A stretch of DNA of 64,000 nucleotides from Serratia marcescens (GCF_029846115.1 NZ_JARVZZ010000001.1:124001-188000), one strand, 5' to 3'. Shown: positions 9,689-19,547, counted from the stretch's first letter. The notes: generated by a model from the sequence alone, not told the origin. A program made the numbers and translations.

Positions 9689-10968
9689 TACTGTACCACC
9701 ACCGTGCCCGGCTTGTTGGCTATCCGATCCGCCATGGTCTGAATCGAGTCGGTACGCAGAATATATAGCCGCTTCAGCGTATAGGGGTTATCCCCCGGTT
9801 TCACCTTGCCCTGCACCGTGGTCACCGCCAGATGGAAACCAGCGTCCTGCGCCGCCTGGATCGCCCGCTGGTTATAGCCGCCGAACGGGTAGGACACATA
9901 CAGCACGTGCGGGTTGAACTGCGACAGCGCACGACGCGAGCGCTCAAAATCGAACTCGATATTGTGCAACGAACGGCTCAGCAAAATCGGCTGGCGGTTG
10001 CCGTCGGTGCGATGCAGGAAGTGGGTATGCGACTGCACGTCGAACACGTCCTGAATCTGCTTCAGCTCCGAGACGCTCATAAACTGCAGCGAGTCCGGGT
10101 TCCATTTCTGCGGGTGGCGTTTGATGCGCGAAGAGATGATGAACGCCGTGGCGCGGAAACCGTAATCCTTCAGCACCGGGTAAGCGTAGCGATAAACCGA
10201 TTTCAGCCCGTCGTCGAAGGTCAAGACAATCGCCTTGCCCGGCAAATTGATCTGGTTCTTCAGATAGGCTTCCAGCTGATACAGCGAAATGGTGTCGTAG
10301 CCCGCCTGCTTCAGATAGGTCATCTGGTTGCTGAACGCCACGTCTGAAGTGGTGGTCGAGGTGTGGCGGAAACGCTTGTTCTCTTCGTTTTTCAGCAGGT
10401 GATGGTAAGTCAGCACCGGTATGCCGTTATCGATCTCGCAGTCCAGCTCATTGATGAACCCCAGCCGCTCGCCGATGTTGACCTCGTACCAGGTGTTGTT
10501 CAGGCGATCCTTCAGCTTGCCGATGATCGGATAACGCAGGTTGCCTTCCAGCGTGCCCAAGACGTCACTGTCCTTGTCCGCCGCGGTATAAACGTCGATC
10601 GTTTTTTGAGTGATCAGATTCTGGTTGGTCAGCGGTTTGTTCAGCTCGCCCAGATCGTCTTGCACCTTGCGCGACTTCTTCAGCTCACGCACGTCGTCTT
10701 TATCGATAAAACCGGTGCCGTGACCGAATTTGAATTCGTAGTATTCCGCATCGGCCGGGAACACCTGGATCAGCTGCCCGCGCTTCACTTCCCCTACCGG
10801 GATCACGTGTTCGCCCACCAACGCATAGACTTCGCTATCGCGCTGCGCTTCCATGTATTCAGATTTAACCGCGCCGTCTTCCGACAGCAGATTAGCCAGG
10901 CTCACAGGGGAAACCAACGACATCAGAATGCCGAGCAACCCAGCCGTTAACGTGTATTGAGACCGCAT
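9688..10968 (-). CDS. yadE: Polysaccharide deacetylase family protein YadE, with SH3-type region
   Basis: A 426-residue exported protein. A signal peptide ([18 protein letters not shown]...SLA) is followed by two SH3-like repeats at about residues 30-190 and a C-terminal NodB/polysaccharide deacetylase domain. That domain has VLTFDDG (metal-binding aspartates), SHTHFLH (histidine motif) and YPFGGYN. The predicted role is hydrolysis of acetyl groups on a cell-envelope polysaccharide; the substrate is unknown. I start at 10968, where the signal peptide begins; an upstream in-frame ATG exists at 11034. The order panD-yadE-yadH-yadG is conserved with E. coli. Confidence 0.88.
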   Translation of the reverse strand: MRSQYTLTAGLLGILMSLVSPVSLANLLSEDGAVKSEYMEAQRDSEVYALVGEHVIPVGEVKRGQLIQVFPADAEYYEFKFGHGTGFIDKDDVRELKKSRKVQDDLGELNKPLTNQNLITQKTIDVYTAADKDSDVLGTLEGNLRYPIIGKLKDRLNNTWYEVNIGERLGFINELDCEIDNGIPVLTYHHLLKNEENKRFRHTSTTTSDVAFSNQMTYLKQAGYDTISLYQLEAYLKNQINLPGKAIVLTFDDGLKSVYRYAYPVLKDYGFRATAFIISSRIKRHPQKWNPDSLQFMSVSELKQIQDVFDVQSHTHFLHRTDGNRQPILLSRSLHNIEFDFERSRRALSQFNPHVLYVSYPFGGYNQRAIQAAQDAGFHLAVTTVQGKVKPGDNPYTLKRLYILRTDSIQTMADRIANKPGTVVVQ

Positions 10969-11106
10969 GATGATGTTCTGCTTACGAGTGCGTAATGACA
11001 AAAGTGAAGGAAATGTGGAGCGCCAGCATAGCACGATTTAAACAACGGGGAACTAGCGGTTATCTGAGCAATTCTATTGATTTACGCGCCGCCTGCGCCA
11101 AATCAA

Positions 11107-11140
11107 AGAAAGCGCCCCCGCCGGGAAAACGGGGGGGCGA
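11107..11140 (-). terminator. Terminator after yadH
   Basis: On the minus strand a G/C-rich inverted repeat (CGCCCCCCCG, loop TTTTC, CGGCGGGGGCG) ends just after the yadH stop and is followed by CTTTCTTTG. The stem has a bulge, so the strength is uncertain. Confidence 0.6.
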
Positions 11141-11145
11141 TACGA

Positions 11146-11916
11146 TCAGCTGCGCAGGCCGCGGCCGCGCTCGATCAGGTACCAGGACAGCAGGTAAAAC
11201 ACCGCGATAAACGCCACCAGTACCGCCATGGTGAATGCCAGCGGCACGTCGTTGATGCCGAGGAAACCGTAGCGGAAGCCGCTGATCATATAGACGATCG
11301 GATTCAGCTTGGACACCGCCTGCCAGAATGGCGGCAGCAGCGACAGCGAGTAGAACACCCCACCCAGATAGGTCAGCGGCGTCAGCACGAAGGTCGGGAT
11401 CAGGCTGATGTCGTCGAAGGTGGTGGCGAACACCGCATTGATCAGCCCTGCCAGCGAGAACAGGATCGCCGTCAGCAGCAGCGTCAGCGCAATCACCCAC
11501 CAGGCGTGCACCTGCAGCGGCACGAAGAACAGTGAGATGATGGTCACCAGCACGCCGACGCAGATGCCGCGCGCCACGCCGCCGCCGACATAGCCGGCGA
11601 TCACCACGTGGGTCGGCACCGGCGCCACCAGCAGTTCCTCAATGTTACGCTGAAACTTGGCGCTGAAGAACGACGAGGCGACGTTGGCGTAAGAGTTGGT
11701 GATGACCGACATCATGATAAGGCCGGGCACGATGAACTGCATGTAGCTGAAGCCGTGCATATCGCCAATGCGCGAGCCGATCAGGTTGCCGAAGATGATG
11801 AAGTACAGCGTCATGGTGATCACCGGCGGCACCAGGGTCTGGATCCAGATGCGCGCGAACCGGTTCACCTCTTTGGCCCAGATGCTCTGTAAGGCCACCC
11901 AATACAAACGCGTCAT
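11146..11916 (-). CDS. yadH: ABC-2 type transporter permease YadH
   Basis: A 256-residue integral membrane protein of the ABC-2 permease family with about six hydrophobic segments and the family stretch LTPLTYLGGVFYS. It pairs with the ATPase YadG, whose stop codon overlaps its start (ATGA at 11913-11916). E. coli YadGH is an exporter of unknown substrate; the family includes drug and polysaccharide exporters. Nothing here shows the substrate. Confidence 0.93.
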   Translation of the reverse strand: MTRLYWVALQSIWAKEVNRFARIWIQTLVPPVITMTLYFIIFGNLIGSRIGDMHGFSYMQFIVPGLIMMSVITNSYANVASSFFSAKFQRNIEELLVAPVPTHVVIAGYVGGGVARGICVGVLVTIISLFFVPLQVHAWWVIALTLLLTAILFSLAGLINAVFATTFDDISLIPTFVLTPLTYLGGVFYSLSLLPPFWQAVSKLNPIVYMISGFRYGFLGINDVPLAFTMAVLVAFIAVFYLLSWYLIERGRGLRS

Positions 11917-12836
11917 GCTTTCTCTCCATTGCCGTTAACCAGGGTGACAAACAGCTCTTCCAGGCGGTTCGCCTTATTGCGCATGCTCAGCACCTGCACC
12001 CCTTGCGCGCTCAGCTGGGCGAACAGACCGTTCAGCCCTTGCTCGCGCATCACCTCCACTTCCAGCGTCGAGGTATCCGTCAGGCGGCTGTGGTAACCGT
12101 CCAGCTTCGGCAGCGGGCTCTTCGCCGCCAGATCGAGGATAAAGGTTTCCGACTTCAGCTTGGCCAGCAGCCCCTTCATCGAGGTGTTTTCCACCAGTTC
12201 CCCGTTCTGGATAATGCCGATGTTGCGGCACAGCATCTCCGCCTCTTCCAGATAGTGGGTGGTGAGGATAATGGTGGTGCCCTGGGCATTCAGCTCTTTC
12301 AGGAAGCCCCACATCGAGCGACGCAGCTCGATATCCACCCCGGCGGTCGGCTCATCGAGGATTAGCAGCTTCGGCTGATGCATCAACGCGCGGGCGATCA
12401 TCAGGCGGCGCTTCATGCCGCCGGACAGCATGCGGGCGCGCTCGTTGCGTTTGCCCCACAGATCCAGCTGATTGAGGTATTTTTCGGCGCGCGCCATCGC
12501 TTCACGCCGTGTGACGCCGTAGTAACCCGCCTGGTTCACCACGATCTGCAACACGGTCTCAAACGGGTTGAAGTTGAACTCTTGCGGCACCAGGCCGAGC
12601 TGGCGCTTGGCGTTGACGATGTCTTTATCGATATCGTAACCGAACACCCGCACGCTGCCGGCCGTTTTGTTCACCAGCGAGCTGATGATGCCGATGGTGG
12701 TGGATTTTCCGGCGCCGTTTGGCCCCAGCAGGGCATAAAAATCCCCCGCTTCGACGCTCAGGTCGATGCCGCGCAGCGCCTTGACGCCACCGGCGTAAGT
12801 CTTGGTCAGCTGCGCTAATTCCAGTGCATAATTCAT
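11913..12836 (-). CDS. yadG: ABC transporter ATP-binding protein YadG
   Basis: A 307-residue ATPase with Walker A GPNGAGKST, signature LSGGMKRR and Walker B LLILDEPTAG, followed by the H-loop LTTHY. The C-terminal 80 residues form the accessory domain found in ABC-2 ATPases such as CcmA/DrrA types. It acts at the inner membrane with YadH, encoded 4 bases overlapping downstream. The pair is divergent from can, with a 210-base intergenic region that should hold both promoters. Confidence 0.94.
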   Translation of the reverse strand: MNYALELAQLTKTYAGGVKALRGIDLSVEAGDFYALLGPNGAGKSTTIGIISSLVNKTAGSVRVFGYDIDKDIVNAKRQLGLVPQEFNFNPFETVLQIVVNQAGYYGVTRREAMARAEKYLNQLDLWGKRNERARMLSGGMKRRLMIARALMHQPKLLILDEPTAGVDIELRRSMWGFLKELNAQGTTIILTTHYLEEAEMLCRNIGIIQNGELVENTSMKGLLAKLKSETFILDLAAKSPLPKLDGYHSRLTDTSTLEVEVMREQGLNGLFAQLSAQGVQVLSMRNKANRLEELFVTLVNGNGEKA

Positions 12837-13046
12837 ATGTAAAATAGTACCTTATGACGATGAGTATGCCGCCGCGCCCCTGTTTGCGAGGCTTGAAACA
12901 CTAACGATAATCCTAGCATCGGCGACGTTTTCACTGAGTCGAATCCGTGCGGAAAATGAGGCTGCACCACTGTTCCGATTTCCAAATTGTGACGCTTACC
13001 CTATATTACCCCATCGCAATCTGTTCGTTACGGGTCAATCATCTCC

Positions 13047-13703
13047 ATGAAAGAAATCGAAGCGCTTATCGCCAACAACCAGGCCTGGTCGGCCAATATC
13101 AGTCAGGAAGACCCGGAATTTTTTGAACGTTTAGCCCAGGCGCAAAAGCCCCGCTTCTTATGGATTGGTTGCTCTGACAGCCGCGTTCCCGCAGAACGCC
13201 TGACTGGCCTCGAGCCGGGTGAACTGTTCGTCCATCGCAACGTGGCAAACCTCGTTATCCATACCGATCTTAACTGCCTGTCGGTGGTGCAGTATGCGGT
13301 AGATGTGCTGGAAGTCGAACACATCATCATTTGCGGCCACCTGGGCTGCGGCGGCGTGCAGGCGGCGGTGGAAAACCCGGAGCTGGGGTTGATCGACAAC
13401 TGGCTGCTGCACATTCGCGATCTGTGGTACAAGCACAGCTCGCTGCTGGGCGAGCTGCCGCCGGAACAGCGTTTCGACATGCTGTGCGAGATCAACGTCA
13501 TTGAGCAGGTGTACAACCTGGGCCACTCCACCATCATGCAGTCCGCCTGGAAGCGCGGCCAGAAGGTGATGATCCACGGTTGGGTGTACGGCATTCAGGA
13601 CGGCCGCCTGCGCGATATGGAAGTGCTGGCGACCAGCCGCGAGAGCCTGGAGATGGGCTACCGCAAAGCGATAGCCAAACTGAAGCAGGATAAAGGCGTA
13701 TAA
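13047..13703 (+). CDS. can: Carbonic anhydrase 2 (beta class)
   Basis: A 218-residue beta-carbonic anhydrase that interconverts CO2 and bicarbonate in the cytoplasm and is needed for growth in air. Zinc ligands Cys42, His98 and Cys101 are present, as is Asp44 of the CSDSR motif (the Asp44/Arg46 dyad). The length is close to that of E. coli Can (220). It is convergent with hpt; the 37-base gap contains a GC-rich hairpin that could end both transcripts. Confidence 0.97.
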   Translation: MKEIEALIANNQAWSANISQEDPEFFERLAQAQKPRFLWIGCSDSRVPAERLTGLEPGELFVHRNVANLVIHTDLNCLSVVQYAVDVLEVEHIIICGHLGCGGVQAAVENPELGLIDNWLLHIRDLWYKHSSLLGELPPEQRFDMLCEINVIEQVYNLGHSTIMQSAWKRGQKVMIHGWVYGIQDGRLRDMEVLATSRESLEMGYRKAIAKLKQDKGV

Positions 13704-13740
13704 CCCCGCCGCAGGCGCGGCTGGCCGCGCCTCACATCGA

Positions 13741-14277
13741 TTACTCGTCCAGCAGCACCACTTTGCCGACGTACGGCAGGTGACGATAGCGCTGAGCGTA
13801 GTCGATGCCATACCCCACCACGAACTCATCCGGGATCGAGAAGCCGACATATTCGACCGGCACCTGCACTTCACGGCGCTCAGGCTTGTCCAGCAAGGTG
13901 CAAATCGCCAGCGACTTCGGCCCGCGCAGCGCCAAAATCTCGCGCACTTTGTTCAGCGTGTTGCCGGAATCGATGATGTCTTCCACGATCAGCACGTCTT
14001 TGCCGCGAATGTCTTCGTCCAGATCCTTGAGGATCTTCACGTCGCGGGTGGTGGACATGCCGCTGCCGTAGCTGGAGGCGGTCATAAAATCGACTTCGTG
14101 CGGCACGTCGATCGCGCGGCAGAGATCGGCCATGAACATGAAGGAGCCGCGCAGCAGCCCGACCAGCACCATGTCGCTGCCGCTGTCGCGGTAATGTTCG
14201 GTGATCTGGCGGCCAAGTTCGGCGATACGGGTCTTAACTTCCTGCTCGGAAATCATTACGTCTACAGTGTGTTTCAT
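13741..14277 (-). CDS. hpt: Hypoxanthine phosphoribosyltransferase
   Basis: A 178-residue purine salvage enzyme converting hypoxanthine (and less well guanine) plus PRPP to the nucleotide. The PRPP loop [14 protein letters not shown] is complete, and the DFMTASSYG flexible-loop segment is typical. The length matches E. coli Hpt. The gene stands alone; upstream on the same strand is the broken toxin gene. Confidence 0.97.
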   Translation of the reverse strand: MKHTVDVMISEQEVKTRIAELGRQITEHYRDSGSDMVLVGLLRGSFMFMADLCRAIDVPHEVDFMTASSYGSGMSTTRDVKILKDLDEDIRGKDVLIVEDIIDSGNTLNKVREILALRGPKSLAICTLLDKPERREVQVPVEYVGFSIPDEFVVGYGIDYAQRYRHLPYVGKVVLLDE

Positions 14278-14367
14278 AGTATTCAGGTCAGTTGCCGGAA
14301 GAAAGGCGCAGAGTTTAGCATAGGCCGTTACGACTTGCCTCTCTCCCGGACAGGGGAGTTTTCTTTA

Positions 14368-14643
14368 TTAAGGGTATTCCTGACGAGCGTGCGGGACACT
14401 CACTATTTCAATATGTGCAGCCAGCACGCGGTAAACCACAATGTAATTAGGATGAACAACCATTTCACGAGTCCCGTTCACCCTGCCTGGCCTGAATAGA
14501 TAAGGATGTTCCGCTAACGGGATAACCGACTATTCAATGCGTTGCAACAAAGCCTCCGCGGCAAGTGGATTTCGCTCAGCGATAAAAGCCAGCAGCGTAT
14601 ATAAACCCGTTTTTGCTTCGTCAGTCCATTTGACGGTTAACAT
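14368..14643 (-). pseudogene. ParE/RelE-family toxin, interrupted by an in-frame amber codon
   Basis: Reading the minus strand from the ATG at 14643 gives a 91-codon frame (MLTVKWTDEAKTGLY... to ...VPHARQEYP) that ends at TAA 14368-14370. It has the length and feel of a ParE/RelE plasmid-stabilisation toxin: an N-terminal WTDEA and helical pair, then FRPGRVNGTREMVVHPNY and IVVYRV, the strand that carries the toxin core. Codon 38 is TAG (14530-14532), in the context QRIE-stop-SVIP. Relatives usually have glutamine there, so a single CAG to TAG change explains it. The frame is otherwise intact on both sides. It begins 6 bases after the antitoxin stop, in normal antitoxin-toxin order. The family call is by eye; the stop is seen directly. 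Confidence 0.8.
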
Positions 14644-14648
14644 AAGGG

Positions 14649-14840
14649 TCAGGCCGATTTTCTTTTGGCTTTCGCCTGCTCGATAATGTGACGAGCGCCG
14701 GCCATGACTTCGTCATGGGGAATACGGGGGGAGTCGCTATTGATGGAAGATTCCACGGTGCTTCTGAACCAACGATCGTAGCTATCAGCCTGCTCTTGAG
14801 TCTCAAACTCAGAAACGATGGGATCCAATTTTGTCGGCAT
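14649..14840 (-). CDS. Antitoxin, ParD/RelB-like stability determinant
   Basis: A 63-residue protein beginning MPTKLDPIVSEFET and containing YDRWFR and IPHDEVM. It fits the small stability-determinant antitoxins encoded just ahead of ParE/RelE toxins; they pair with and neutralise the toxin and repress their own operon through the N-terminal part. The IPHDEVM segment is the usual C-terminal helix start. I start at 14840; the open frame extends to 14948 without family resemblance. It is preceded by GAGGAGTGCG as a ribosome binding site. Its toxin partner downstream carries a nonsense codon, so this antitoxin appears to be orphaned. The pair is inserted between hpt and cueO. Confidence 0.75.
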   Translation of the reverse strand: MPTKLDPIVSEFETQEQADSYDRWFRSTVESSINSDSPRIPHDEVMAGARHIIEQAKAKRKSA

Positions 14841-14944
14841 GACGCACTCCTCAACAGCTGATATTTTAATCAGTATAACGGCTTCTTTCATTGAACCAAG
14901 CGGTGGCGACGCGAGCGCGCCACCACCTGAGCACCGGGCCGCGA

Positions 14945-16636
14945 TCAATCGGCGACGGTGAAGCCCATCATCATGCCGGTATCTTCATGTTCCAACAGGT
15001 GGCAGTGGGCCATGTACGCATGTTCGCTGCTGGCCGGATGGTCAAAGCGCACCAGCACTTCGCTGCGCCACCCTTCGACGCGCACCGTGTCCTTCCAGCC
15101 GCTGCGATGCGCCGCCGGCGGTTTGCCGTTTTCCGACAAGATGCGGAACTGGGTGCCGTGAATGTGGAACGGGTGCAACATCATGTCGCCCTCGCCGGAA
15201 ATGGTCCACTTTTCATACTGGCCCCGTTTGGCGGCGAACATCGGCTTGGTCATATCGAAGGCCTTGCCGTTGATCATGTTGCCGTGGCTGAAATCGAACG
15301 GTTTGGCTTTGCCCTGCGCGTTACCGTGATCCATCCCGGCCATATTGCCATGTTCCATGCCCTTCATGTTGCCATGATCCATGCCCTTCATGTTGCCATG
15401 ATCCATGCCCTTCATGTTGCCATGGTCCATGCTCTGCATGCCGCCCTTCTCCATGCCTTTCATATCTGCGCCGCCCGTCGCGCCATGATTCATGCTCATG
15501 CCGGCCATCGCCTGGTGACCATAGCGGTCCATCAGCGCCTGCATACCGAGCATATCCAGCTGCGGATCCATCATCAGCTGCAGCCAACGCTCCTGGATGC
15601 CGGTGGTGGCAGGCAACGTCGGCAGCTTCACCAGGCTGTCCGGCATGGTTTTGATGCCCTGCGCCAGCGACGGCTGAATGCGCAACACCGGCAGCGCTTG
15701 ATCGAACGGCGCCAGCGTCATGCCCATCTGCTTCACCGGCAGCGTCACGATATCGAACGCTTTCCCATCCGAGGCATCGACCAGCACTTCAAAGCGTTCG
15801 CCCATCAGCATCGGCAGCTCGGTCAGTTTCACCGGCTCCGCCAGGAAACCGCCGTCGCTGGCGATGACATACAGCGGGCGGTTGTCACTGGCCGCCAGAT
15901 TCAGCGAGCGGGCGTTGCAGCCGTTGAGGAAACGCAGGCGCAGCCAACCGCGCGGCGCCAGATGTTGTGGATACTGCGCGCCGTTGGTGAACATGCGGTC
16001 GCCAAACCAGCCCACCGCCGCACTCATCACGTCCAGGCGGTATTCGATCTGCGCGTCTTTGCCCAGCCGCTTATCCTGCAGGATCACCGGAATATCATCC
16101 TGTCCCCAGGTTTTCGGCAGCGGCAGTTTGGCGCTCTCTTCGTCTTCCAGCAGCACCAGCCCCGCCAGCCCCATCATGACCTGGCTGCCGGTTTTACCGT
16201 GCGTATGCGGGTGGAACCAGCAGGTGGCCGCCGGTTGATCGACGGTGAAATTCACCGTGCGCGTCGCGCCGGGATGAATCAATGCCTGCGGGCCGCCATC
16301 GACGTCGCCGGGAATCTCCAGGCCGTGCCAGTGGACGGTGCTGGCCTCCGCCAGGCTGTTTTTGATATCGACCGTTACCGGCTGGCCACGCTGCAGCTTC
16401 ACCGCCGGCCCGAGCAGCGCGCCGTTGAATCCCCAGGTTTTGGTGGCGGCGCCGGGCAACCAGCGGGTTTCCCCCGCCTGCAGCGCCAGCGCAATCTTTC
16501 CCTGCGCGTCCGGCGTCAACAGCGGCGGTACCGGCAGGGCCGGCCGATCGGCCGCCCAGGCGGCCCGGCTCCATAACGGCAATGCGCTCGCGGCGCCCAG
16601 CGCGGCGGTTAATTTAATAAAATCACGGCGTAACAT
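14945..16636 (-). CDS. cueO: Multicopper oxidase CueO
   Basis: A 563-residue periplasmic cuprous oxidase that protects against copper by oxidising Cu(I). The N-terminus is a Tat signal (MLRRDFIKL with the twin arginine). Copper ligands are visible in the HWHGLE, FHPHTHG, HPFHIHG and [13 protein letters not shown] motifs covering the type 1, 2 and 3 sites. Between the second and third cupredoxin domains lies a long methionine/histidine-rich insert, with a [12 protein letters not shown] repeat, that is known in CueO to bind Cu(I). I start at 16636; the longer frame reaches into the promoter. A CueR-type promoter lies 41-71 bases upstream. Confidence 0.95.
   Translation of the reverse strand: MLRRDFIKLTAALGAASALPLWSRAAWAADRPALPVPPLLTPDAQGKIALALQAGETRWLPGAATKTWGFNGALLGPAVKLQRGQPVTVDIKNSLAEASTVHWHGLEIPGDVDGGPQALIHPGATRTVNFTVDQPAATCWFHPHTHGKTGSQVMMGLAGLVLLEDEESAKLPLPKTWGQDDIPVILQDKRLGKDAQIEYRLDVMSAAVGWFGDRMFTNGAQYPQHLAPRGWLRLRFLNGCNARSLNLAASDNRPLYVIASDGGFLAEPVKLTELPMLMGERFEVLVDASDGKAFDIVTLPVKQMGMTLAPFDQALPVLRIQPSLAQGIKTMPDSLVKLPTLPATTGIQERWLQLMMDPQLDMLGMQALMDRYGHQAMAGMSMNHGATGGADMKGMEKGGMQSMDHGNMKGMDHGNMKGMDHGNMKGMEHGNMAGMDHGNAQGKAKPFDFSHGNMINGKAFDMTKPMFAAKRGQYEKWTISGEGDMMLHPFHIHGTQFRILSENGKPPAAHRSGWKDTVRVEGWRSEVLVRFDHPASSEHAYMAHCHLLEHEDTGMMMGFTVAD
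15321..15440. repeat. Five tandem 24-bp repeats in the CueO methionine-rich insert
   Basis: Five back-to-back 24-base units (15321-15344, 15345-15368, 15369-15392, 15393-15416, 15417-15440). The third and fourth are identical and the others differ by a few bases. Each encodes an 8-residue H-G-N-M-x-G-M-D/E unit, so copy number changes keep the reading frame. Bases 15441-15500 continue with more decayed methionine/histidine codons. Confidence 0.9.
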
Positions 16637-16676
16637 CGCTGACTCCCTTTTCTCAGTGATATAACTCAATGCCGCC

Positions 16677-16707
16677 AGCCTAAACCTTCCCCCTGGCGGA
16701 AGGTCAA
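16677..16707 (-). promoter_or_regulatory. CueR-dependent promoter of cueO
   Basis: On the minus strand, -35 TTGACC (16702-16707) and -10 TAGGCT (16677-16682) are separated by 19 bases. The dyad ACCTTCC-N7-GGAAGGT (16684-16704) sits in the spacer. A 19-base spacer with an ACCTTCC/GGAAGGT dyad is the hallmark of CueR-activated promoters such as copA and cueO of E. coli. Cu(I)-CueR would untwist the site and activate cueO. Confidence 0.88.
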
Positions 16708-16851
16708 GCCTTTCCTGGCGGTATTTTAAGCTATGCCTCACAATCAAGAGAGCGCCATTGACGAACGCGAGGCCGCGCCCAGCGGCAATAAAATTTGGTG
16801 CCTTTACAGGCAAGTGTGGTAACGTCTGCAAACGACAAACAGGCCTATTTC

Positions 16852-17202
16852 ATGATGAAAAAAACAACGTTATCGATGCTGTTGCTGGCGATGCTGGGCT
16901 TCTCCAACGCCAGTCTGGCGCTGAATGAATCCGAGGCGGAAGATCTGGCCGATCTGACGGCGGTATTTATTTATTTGAAAAATGATTGCGGCTACAACGA
17001 TTTGCCAAATGCGCAAATCAAACGCGCCATCGTCTATTTCGCGCAACAAAACCGCTGGGATTTGAGCAACTACAACAGCTTTAACATGAAGGCGCTGGGC
17101 GAAGACAGCTACCGCGATCTCAGCGGCATCGCCATTCCAACGCCTAAAAAATGCAAATCGCTGGCGCGCGACTCTTTGAGCCTGCTGGCCTACGCCAACT
17201 AA
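16852..17202 (+). CDS. yacC: Pilotin-like exported protein YacC
   Basis: A 116-residue exported protein with a signal peptide (MMKKTTLSMLLLAMLG...SLA) and a mature part containing two cysteines (NDCGYN and KKCKS). It matches E. coli YacC, a relative of the PulS/OutS pilotins, which escort type II secretin subunits to the outer membrane. No type II secretion genes are near, so the function is uncertain. ATGs at 16852 and 16855 are both possible; 16855 gives 115 residues. It is upstream of speE on the same strand, as in E. coli. Confidence 0.85.
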   Translation: MMKKTTLSMLLLAMLGFSNASLALNESEAEDLADLTAVFIYLKNDCGYNDLPNAQIKRAIVYFAQQNRWDLSNYNSFNMKALGEDSYRDLSGIAIPTPKKCKSLARDSLSLLAYAN

Positions 17203-17327
17203 TTCCGCCCCTCTCCCCCACCCGCCTTTCGCTCTCTCTGTCTGAAATTCAACCGTGCATCGCCAGACAGAGTTAGCTATGATGTTGCGCCGATTTTTCA
17301 TGGCTGTTATTACGGAGTTTCCCGCAC

Positions 17328-18191
17328 ATGACCCAGAAAGAAATTTGGTACGAAACGCTGCATACGGGCTTCGGCCAGTACTTCTCGGTAGAGAAGGTGC
17401 TGTACCGCGAGAAGACCGATCATCAGGATCTGGTGATCTTCGAGAACCCGGTGTTGGGGCGCGTGATGGCGCTCGACGGCGTGGTGCAAACCACCGAGCG
17501 TGACGAGTTTATCTATCACGAAATGCTGACCCACGTGCCGCTGCTGGCGCACGGCGCGGCGAAGAAAGTGCTGATTATCGGCGGCGGCGACGGCGGCATG
17601 CTGCGCGAAGTCAGCCGGCACCCTGGCGTGGAGCAGATCACCATGGTCGAAATCGACGCTGGTGTCGTCGAGTTCTGCCGCCAATACCTGCCCAACCACA
17701 GCGCCGGCGCCTATGACGATCCGCGCTTCAAGCTGGTGATCGACGATGGCGTCAACTTCGTGAACCAAACCGACGAAACCTTCGATGTGATCATCTCCGA
17801 CTGCACCGATCCGATCGGCCCCGGCGAAAGCCTGTTCACCTCGGCGTTTTATGAAGGCTGCGCCCGCTGCCTGAATGAGGGCGGTATTTTCGTCGCGCAA
17901 AACGGCGTCTGTTTCCTGCAGCAGGACGAAGCGGTCAACAGCCACGCCAAACTGAGCGGCTATTTTAGCGACGTCAGCTTCTATCAGGCGGCGATCCCGA
18001 CCTATTACGGCGGCATCATGACCTTTGCCTGGGCGAGCCAGAACCCGGCGCTGCGCCAGCGCGATCTGCCTACCCTGCAACAGCGCTTTAACCAAAGCGG
18101 CCTACACTGCCGTTATTACAACCCGGCAATTCACGTCGGCAGCTTTGCCCTGCCGCAATATTTGCTCAATGCCCTGAACGTAACACGTTAA
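17328..18191 (+). CDS. speE: Spermidine synthase (putrescine aminopropyltransferase)
   Basis: A 287-residue SpeE that transfers the aminopropyl group of decarboxylated S-adenosylmethionine to putrescine. The Rossmann-type nucleotide-binding motif [14 protein letters not shown] and the substrate-site aspartate in SDCTDPIGP are present. The length matches E. coli SpeE (288). speD, which makes its aminopropyl donor, follows after 27 bases, so the two form an operon. speC at the other end of the window makes its putrescine substrate. Confidence 0.97.
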   Translation: MTQKEIWYETLHTGFGQYFSVEKVLYREKTDHQDLVIFENPVLGRVMALDGVVQTTERDEFIYHEMLTHVPLLAHGAAKKVLIIGGGDGGMLREVSRHPGVEQITMVEIDAGVVEFCRQYLPNHSAGAYDDPRFKLVIDDGVNFVNQTDETFDVIISDCTDPIGPGESLFTSAFYEGCARCLNEGGIFVAQNGVCFLQQDEAVNSHAKLSGYFSDVSFYQAAIPTYYGGIMTFAWASQNPALRQRDLPTLQQRFNQSGLHCRYYNPAIHVGSFALPQYLLNALNVTR

Positions 18192-18202
18192 GCGAGAAGA
18201 TA

Positions 18203-18210
18203 AAGGAGGT
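18203..18210 (+). promoter_or_regulatory. Strong ribosome binding site for the TTG start of speD
   Basis: AAGGAGGT is nearly a full anti-Shine-Dalgarno complement and lies 8 bases ahead of TTG 18219. It supports the non-ATG start: the next ATG in frame would lose the conserved [11 protein letters not shown]-terminus. Confidence 0.85.
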
Positions 18211-18218
18211 GGCCCAAA

Positions 18219-19013
18219 TTGCATAAGCTAAAACTGCACGGCTTCAACAACCTGACCAAGAGCCTGAGTTTTTGTATTTACGATATTTGTTACGCCAAGA
18301 CCGCGGACGATCGCGACGGCTATATCGCCTACATAGACGAACAATATAACGCCAACCGGCTGACCGAGATCCTGAGCGAGACCTGCTCAATCATCGGCGC
18401 CAATATTCTGAACATCGCGCGTCAGGATTACGAGCCGCAGGGCGCCAGCGTCACCATCCTGGTCAGCGAAGAGCCGATCGATCCGAAAGACGTCGATACG
18501 TCGGAACACCCCGGCCCGCTGCCGAACACGGTCGTCGCGCACCTGGACAAGAGCCACATCTGCGTACACACCTACCCGGAAAGCCATCCTGAAGGCGGAC
18601 TGTGTACCTTCCGCGCCGATATCGAGGTCTCGACCTGCGGCGTCATTTCGCCCCTCAAGGCGCTGAACTACTTAATTCACCAGTTGGAATCCGACATCGT
18701 CACCATGGACTATCGCGTGCGCGGTTTTACCCGCGACGTGAACGGCGTGAAACATTACATCGATCATGAGATCAATTCGATCCAGAACTTTATGTCGGAA
18801 GACATCAAGGCGCTGTACCACATGATGGACGTGAACGTTTACCAGGAAAATATCTTCCATACCAAGATGTTGCTGAAGGATTTCGATCTGAAGCACTACC
18901 TGTTCAACGCGGAGCCGGAAGCGCTGAGCGCCGCCGAACGCAAACAGATCACCGATCTGCTATGGAAAGAGATGCAGGAAATCTATTACGGCCGCAATAT
19001 CCCGCCTCTGTGA
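18219..19013 (+). CDS. speD: S-adenosylmethionine decarboxylase proenzyme
   Basis: A 264-residue SpeD, the pyruvoyl-dependent enzyme that makes decarboxylated S-adenosylmethionine for spermidine. The proenzyme cleavage site is Lys111-Ser112 in [14 protein letters not shown]; Ser112 becomes the pyruvoyl group. The [13 protein letters not shown] segment carries the active-site cysteine of the family. Translation appears to start at TTG, backed by AAGGAGGT. The length is that of the E. coli protein. It is cotranscribed with speE. Confidence 0.97.
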   Translation: MHKLKLHGFNNLTKSLSFCIYDICYAKTADDRDGYIAYIDEQYNANRLTEILSETCSIIGANILNIARQDYEPQGASVTILVSEEPIDPKDVDTSEHPGPLPNTVVAHLDKSHICVHTYPESHPEGGLCTFRADIEVSTCGVISPLKALNYLIHQLESDIVTMDYRVRGFTRDVNGVKHYIDHEINSIQNFMSEDIKALYHMMDVNVYQENIFHTKMLLKDFDLKHYLFNAEPEALSAAERKQITDLLWKEMQEIYYGRNIPPL

Positions 19014-19045
19014 TGGAAAGGGCGCGGCACGCCGCGCCCTGATGC

Positions 19046-19408
19046 TTAGTACTTCAGCATGAAAGAACGATAGGCCTTCAACACCAACAGGAAATCCTCA
19101 ACGCCGCAGAATGAGAGGCTTTCTTCGTCGTAGTAGTTCATCCCCTCTTCCATTTCATCGCCCTCGAACTCCAGCTGATTGGCGCGGATCATCACTTCTT
19201 CACCATCCATCAACAGCGTATATTCATGGCCTTCCAGCTGCCATTGACGTTCGCTGCCTTTGACCTCGGCCGCACCGGCTTCGATGCGGTCCAGCAGGTT
19301 GAAATCGCCTTTGACTTCTTCGTTGATCCAGTGGCCAATCGCTTCATGCCCCATCGAAAATCTGACGATCACCTGACCGGTGACGTCACGCAGAAATTCG
19401 TAATCCAT
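19046..19408 (-). CDS. yacL: UPF0231 family protein YacL
   Basis: A 120-residue acidic cytoplasmic protein that matches E. coli YacL over its length (MDYEFLRD at the start, [11 protein letters not shown] near the end). Function is unknown. It lies between speD and acnB, its conserved place. A GC-rich inverted repeat (GGGCGCGGC/GCCGCGCCC, about 19020-19039) lies between its end and the convergent speD. Confidence 0.9.
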   Translation of the reverse strand: MDYEFLRDVTGQVIVRFSMGHEAIGHWINEEVKGDFNLLDRIEAGAAEVKGSERQWQLEGHEYTLLMDGEEVMIRANQLEFEGDEMEEGMNYYDEESLSFCGVEDFLLVLKAYRSFMLKY

Positions 19409-19498
19409 AGCATGCCCTCCTGAGCCCTTTTTCTTAGTGTAAACATAAATTGATTGCTAACTCAGTGAGCGCTCGCAAAGTTGGCAACTGAGCAAAAT

Positions 19499-19527
19499 AA
19501 AACGGGAGGCCAAGGCCTCCCGTTAAA
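19499..19527 (-). terminator. Terminator of acnB
   Basis: On the minus strand AACGGGAGGCC pairs with GGCCTCCCGTT around a two-base loop, followed by the T-rich run TTTTATTTT. It lies about 20 bases after the acnB stop. Confidence 0.85.
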
Positions 19528-19547
19528 CAGTTGCGCAATATAGCGGC

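Noticed and set aside
14339..14366. Hairpin CTCCC...GGGAG with TTTTCTTT after the toxin pseudogene
   Set aside because: The T run lies on the plus strand, while the genes on both sides are read on the minus strand, so it does not serve as their terminator.
15321..15440. Regular 24-base repeats as a possible CRISPR array
   Set aside because: Units are contiguous with no spacers and encode the methionine-rich insert of CueO.
14891..16576. 561-codon plus-strand frame opposite cueO, with [12 protein letters not shown] repeats
   Set aside because: The repeats are the antisense reading of the 24-base cueO repeats; CueO is clear on the other strand.
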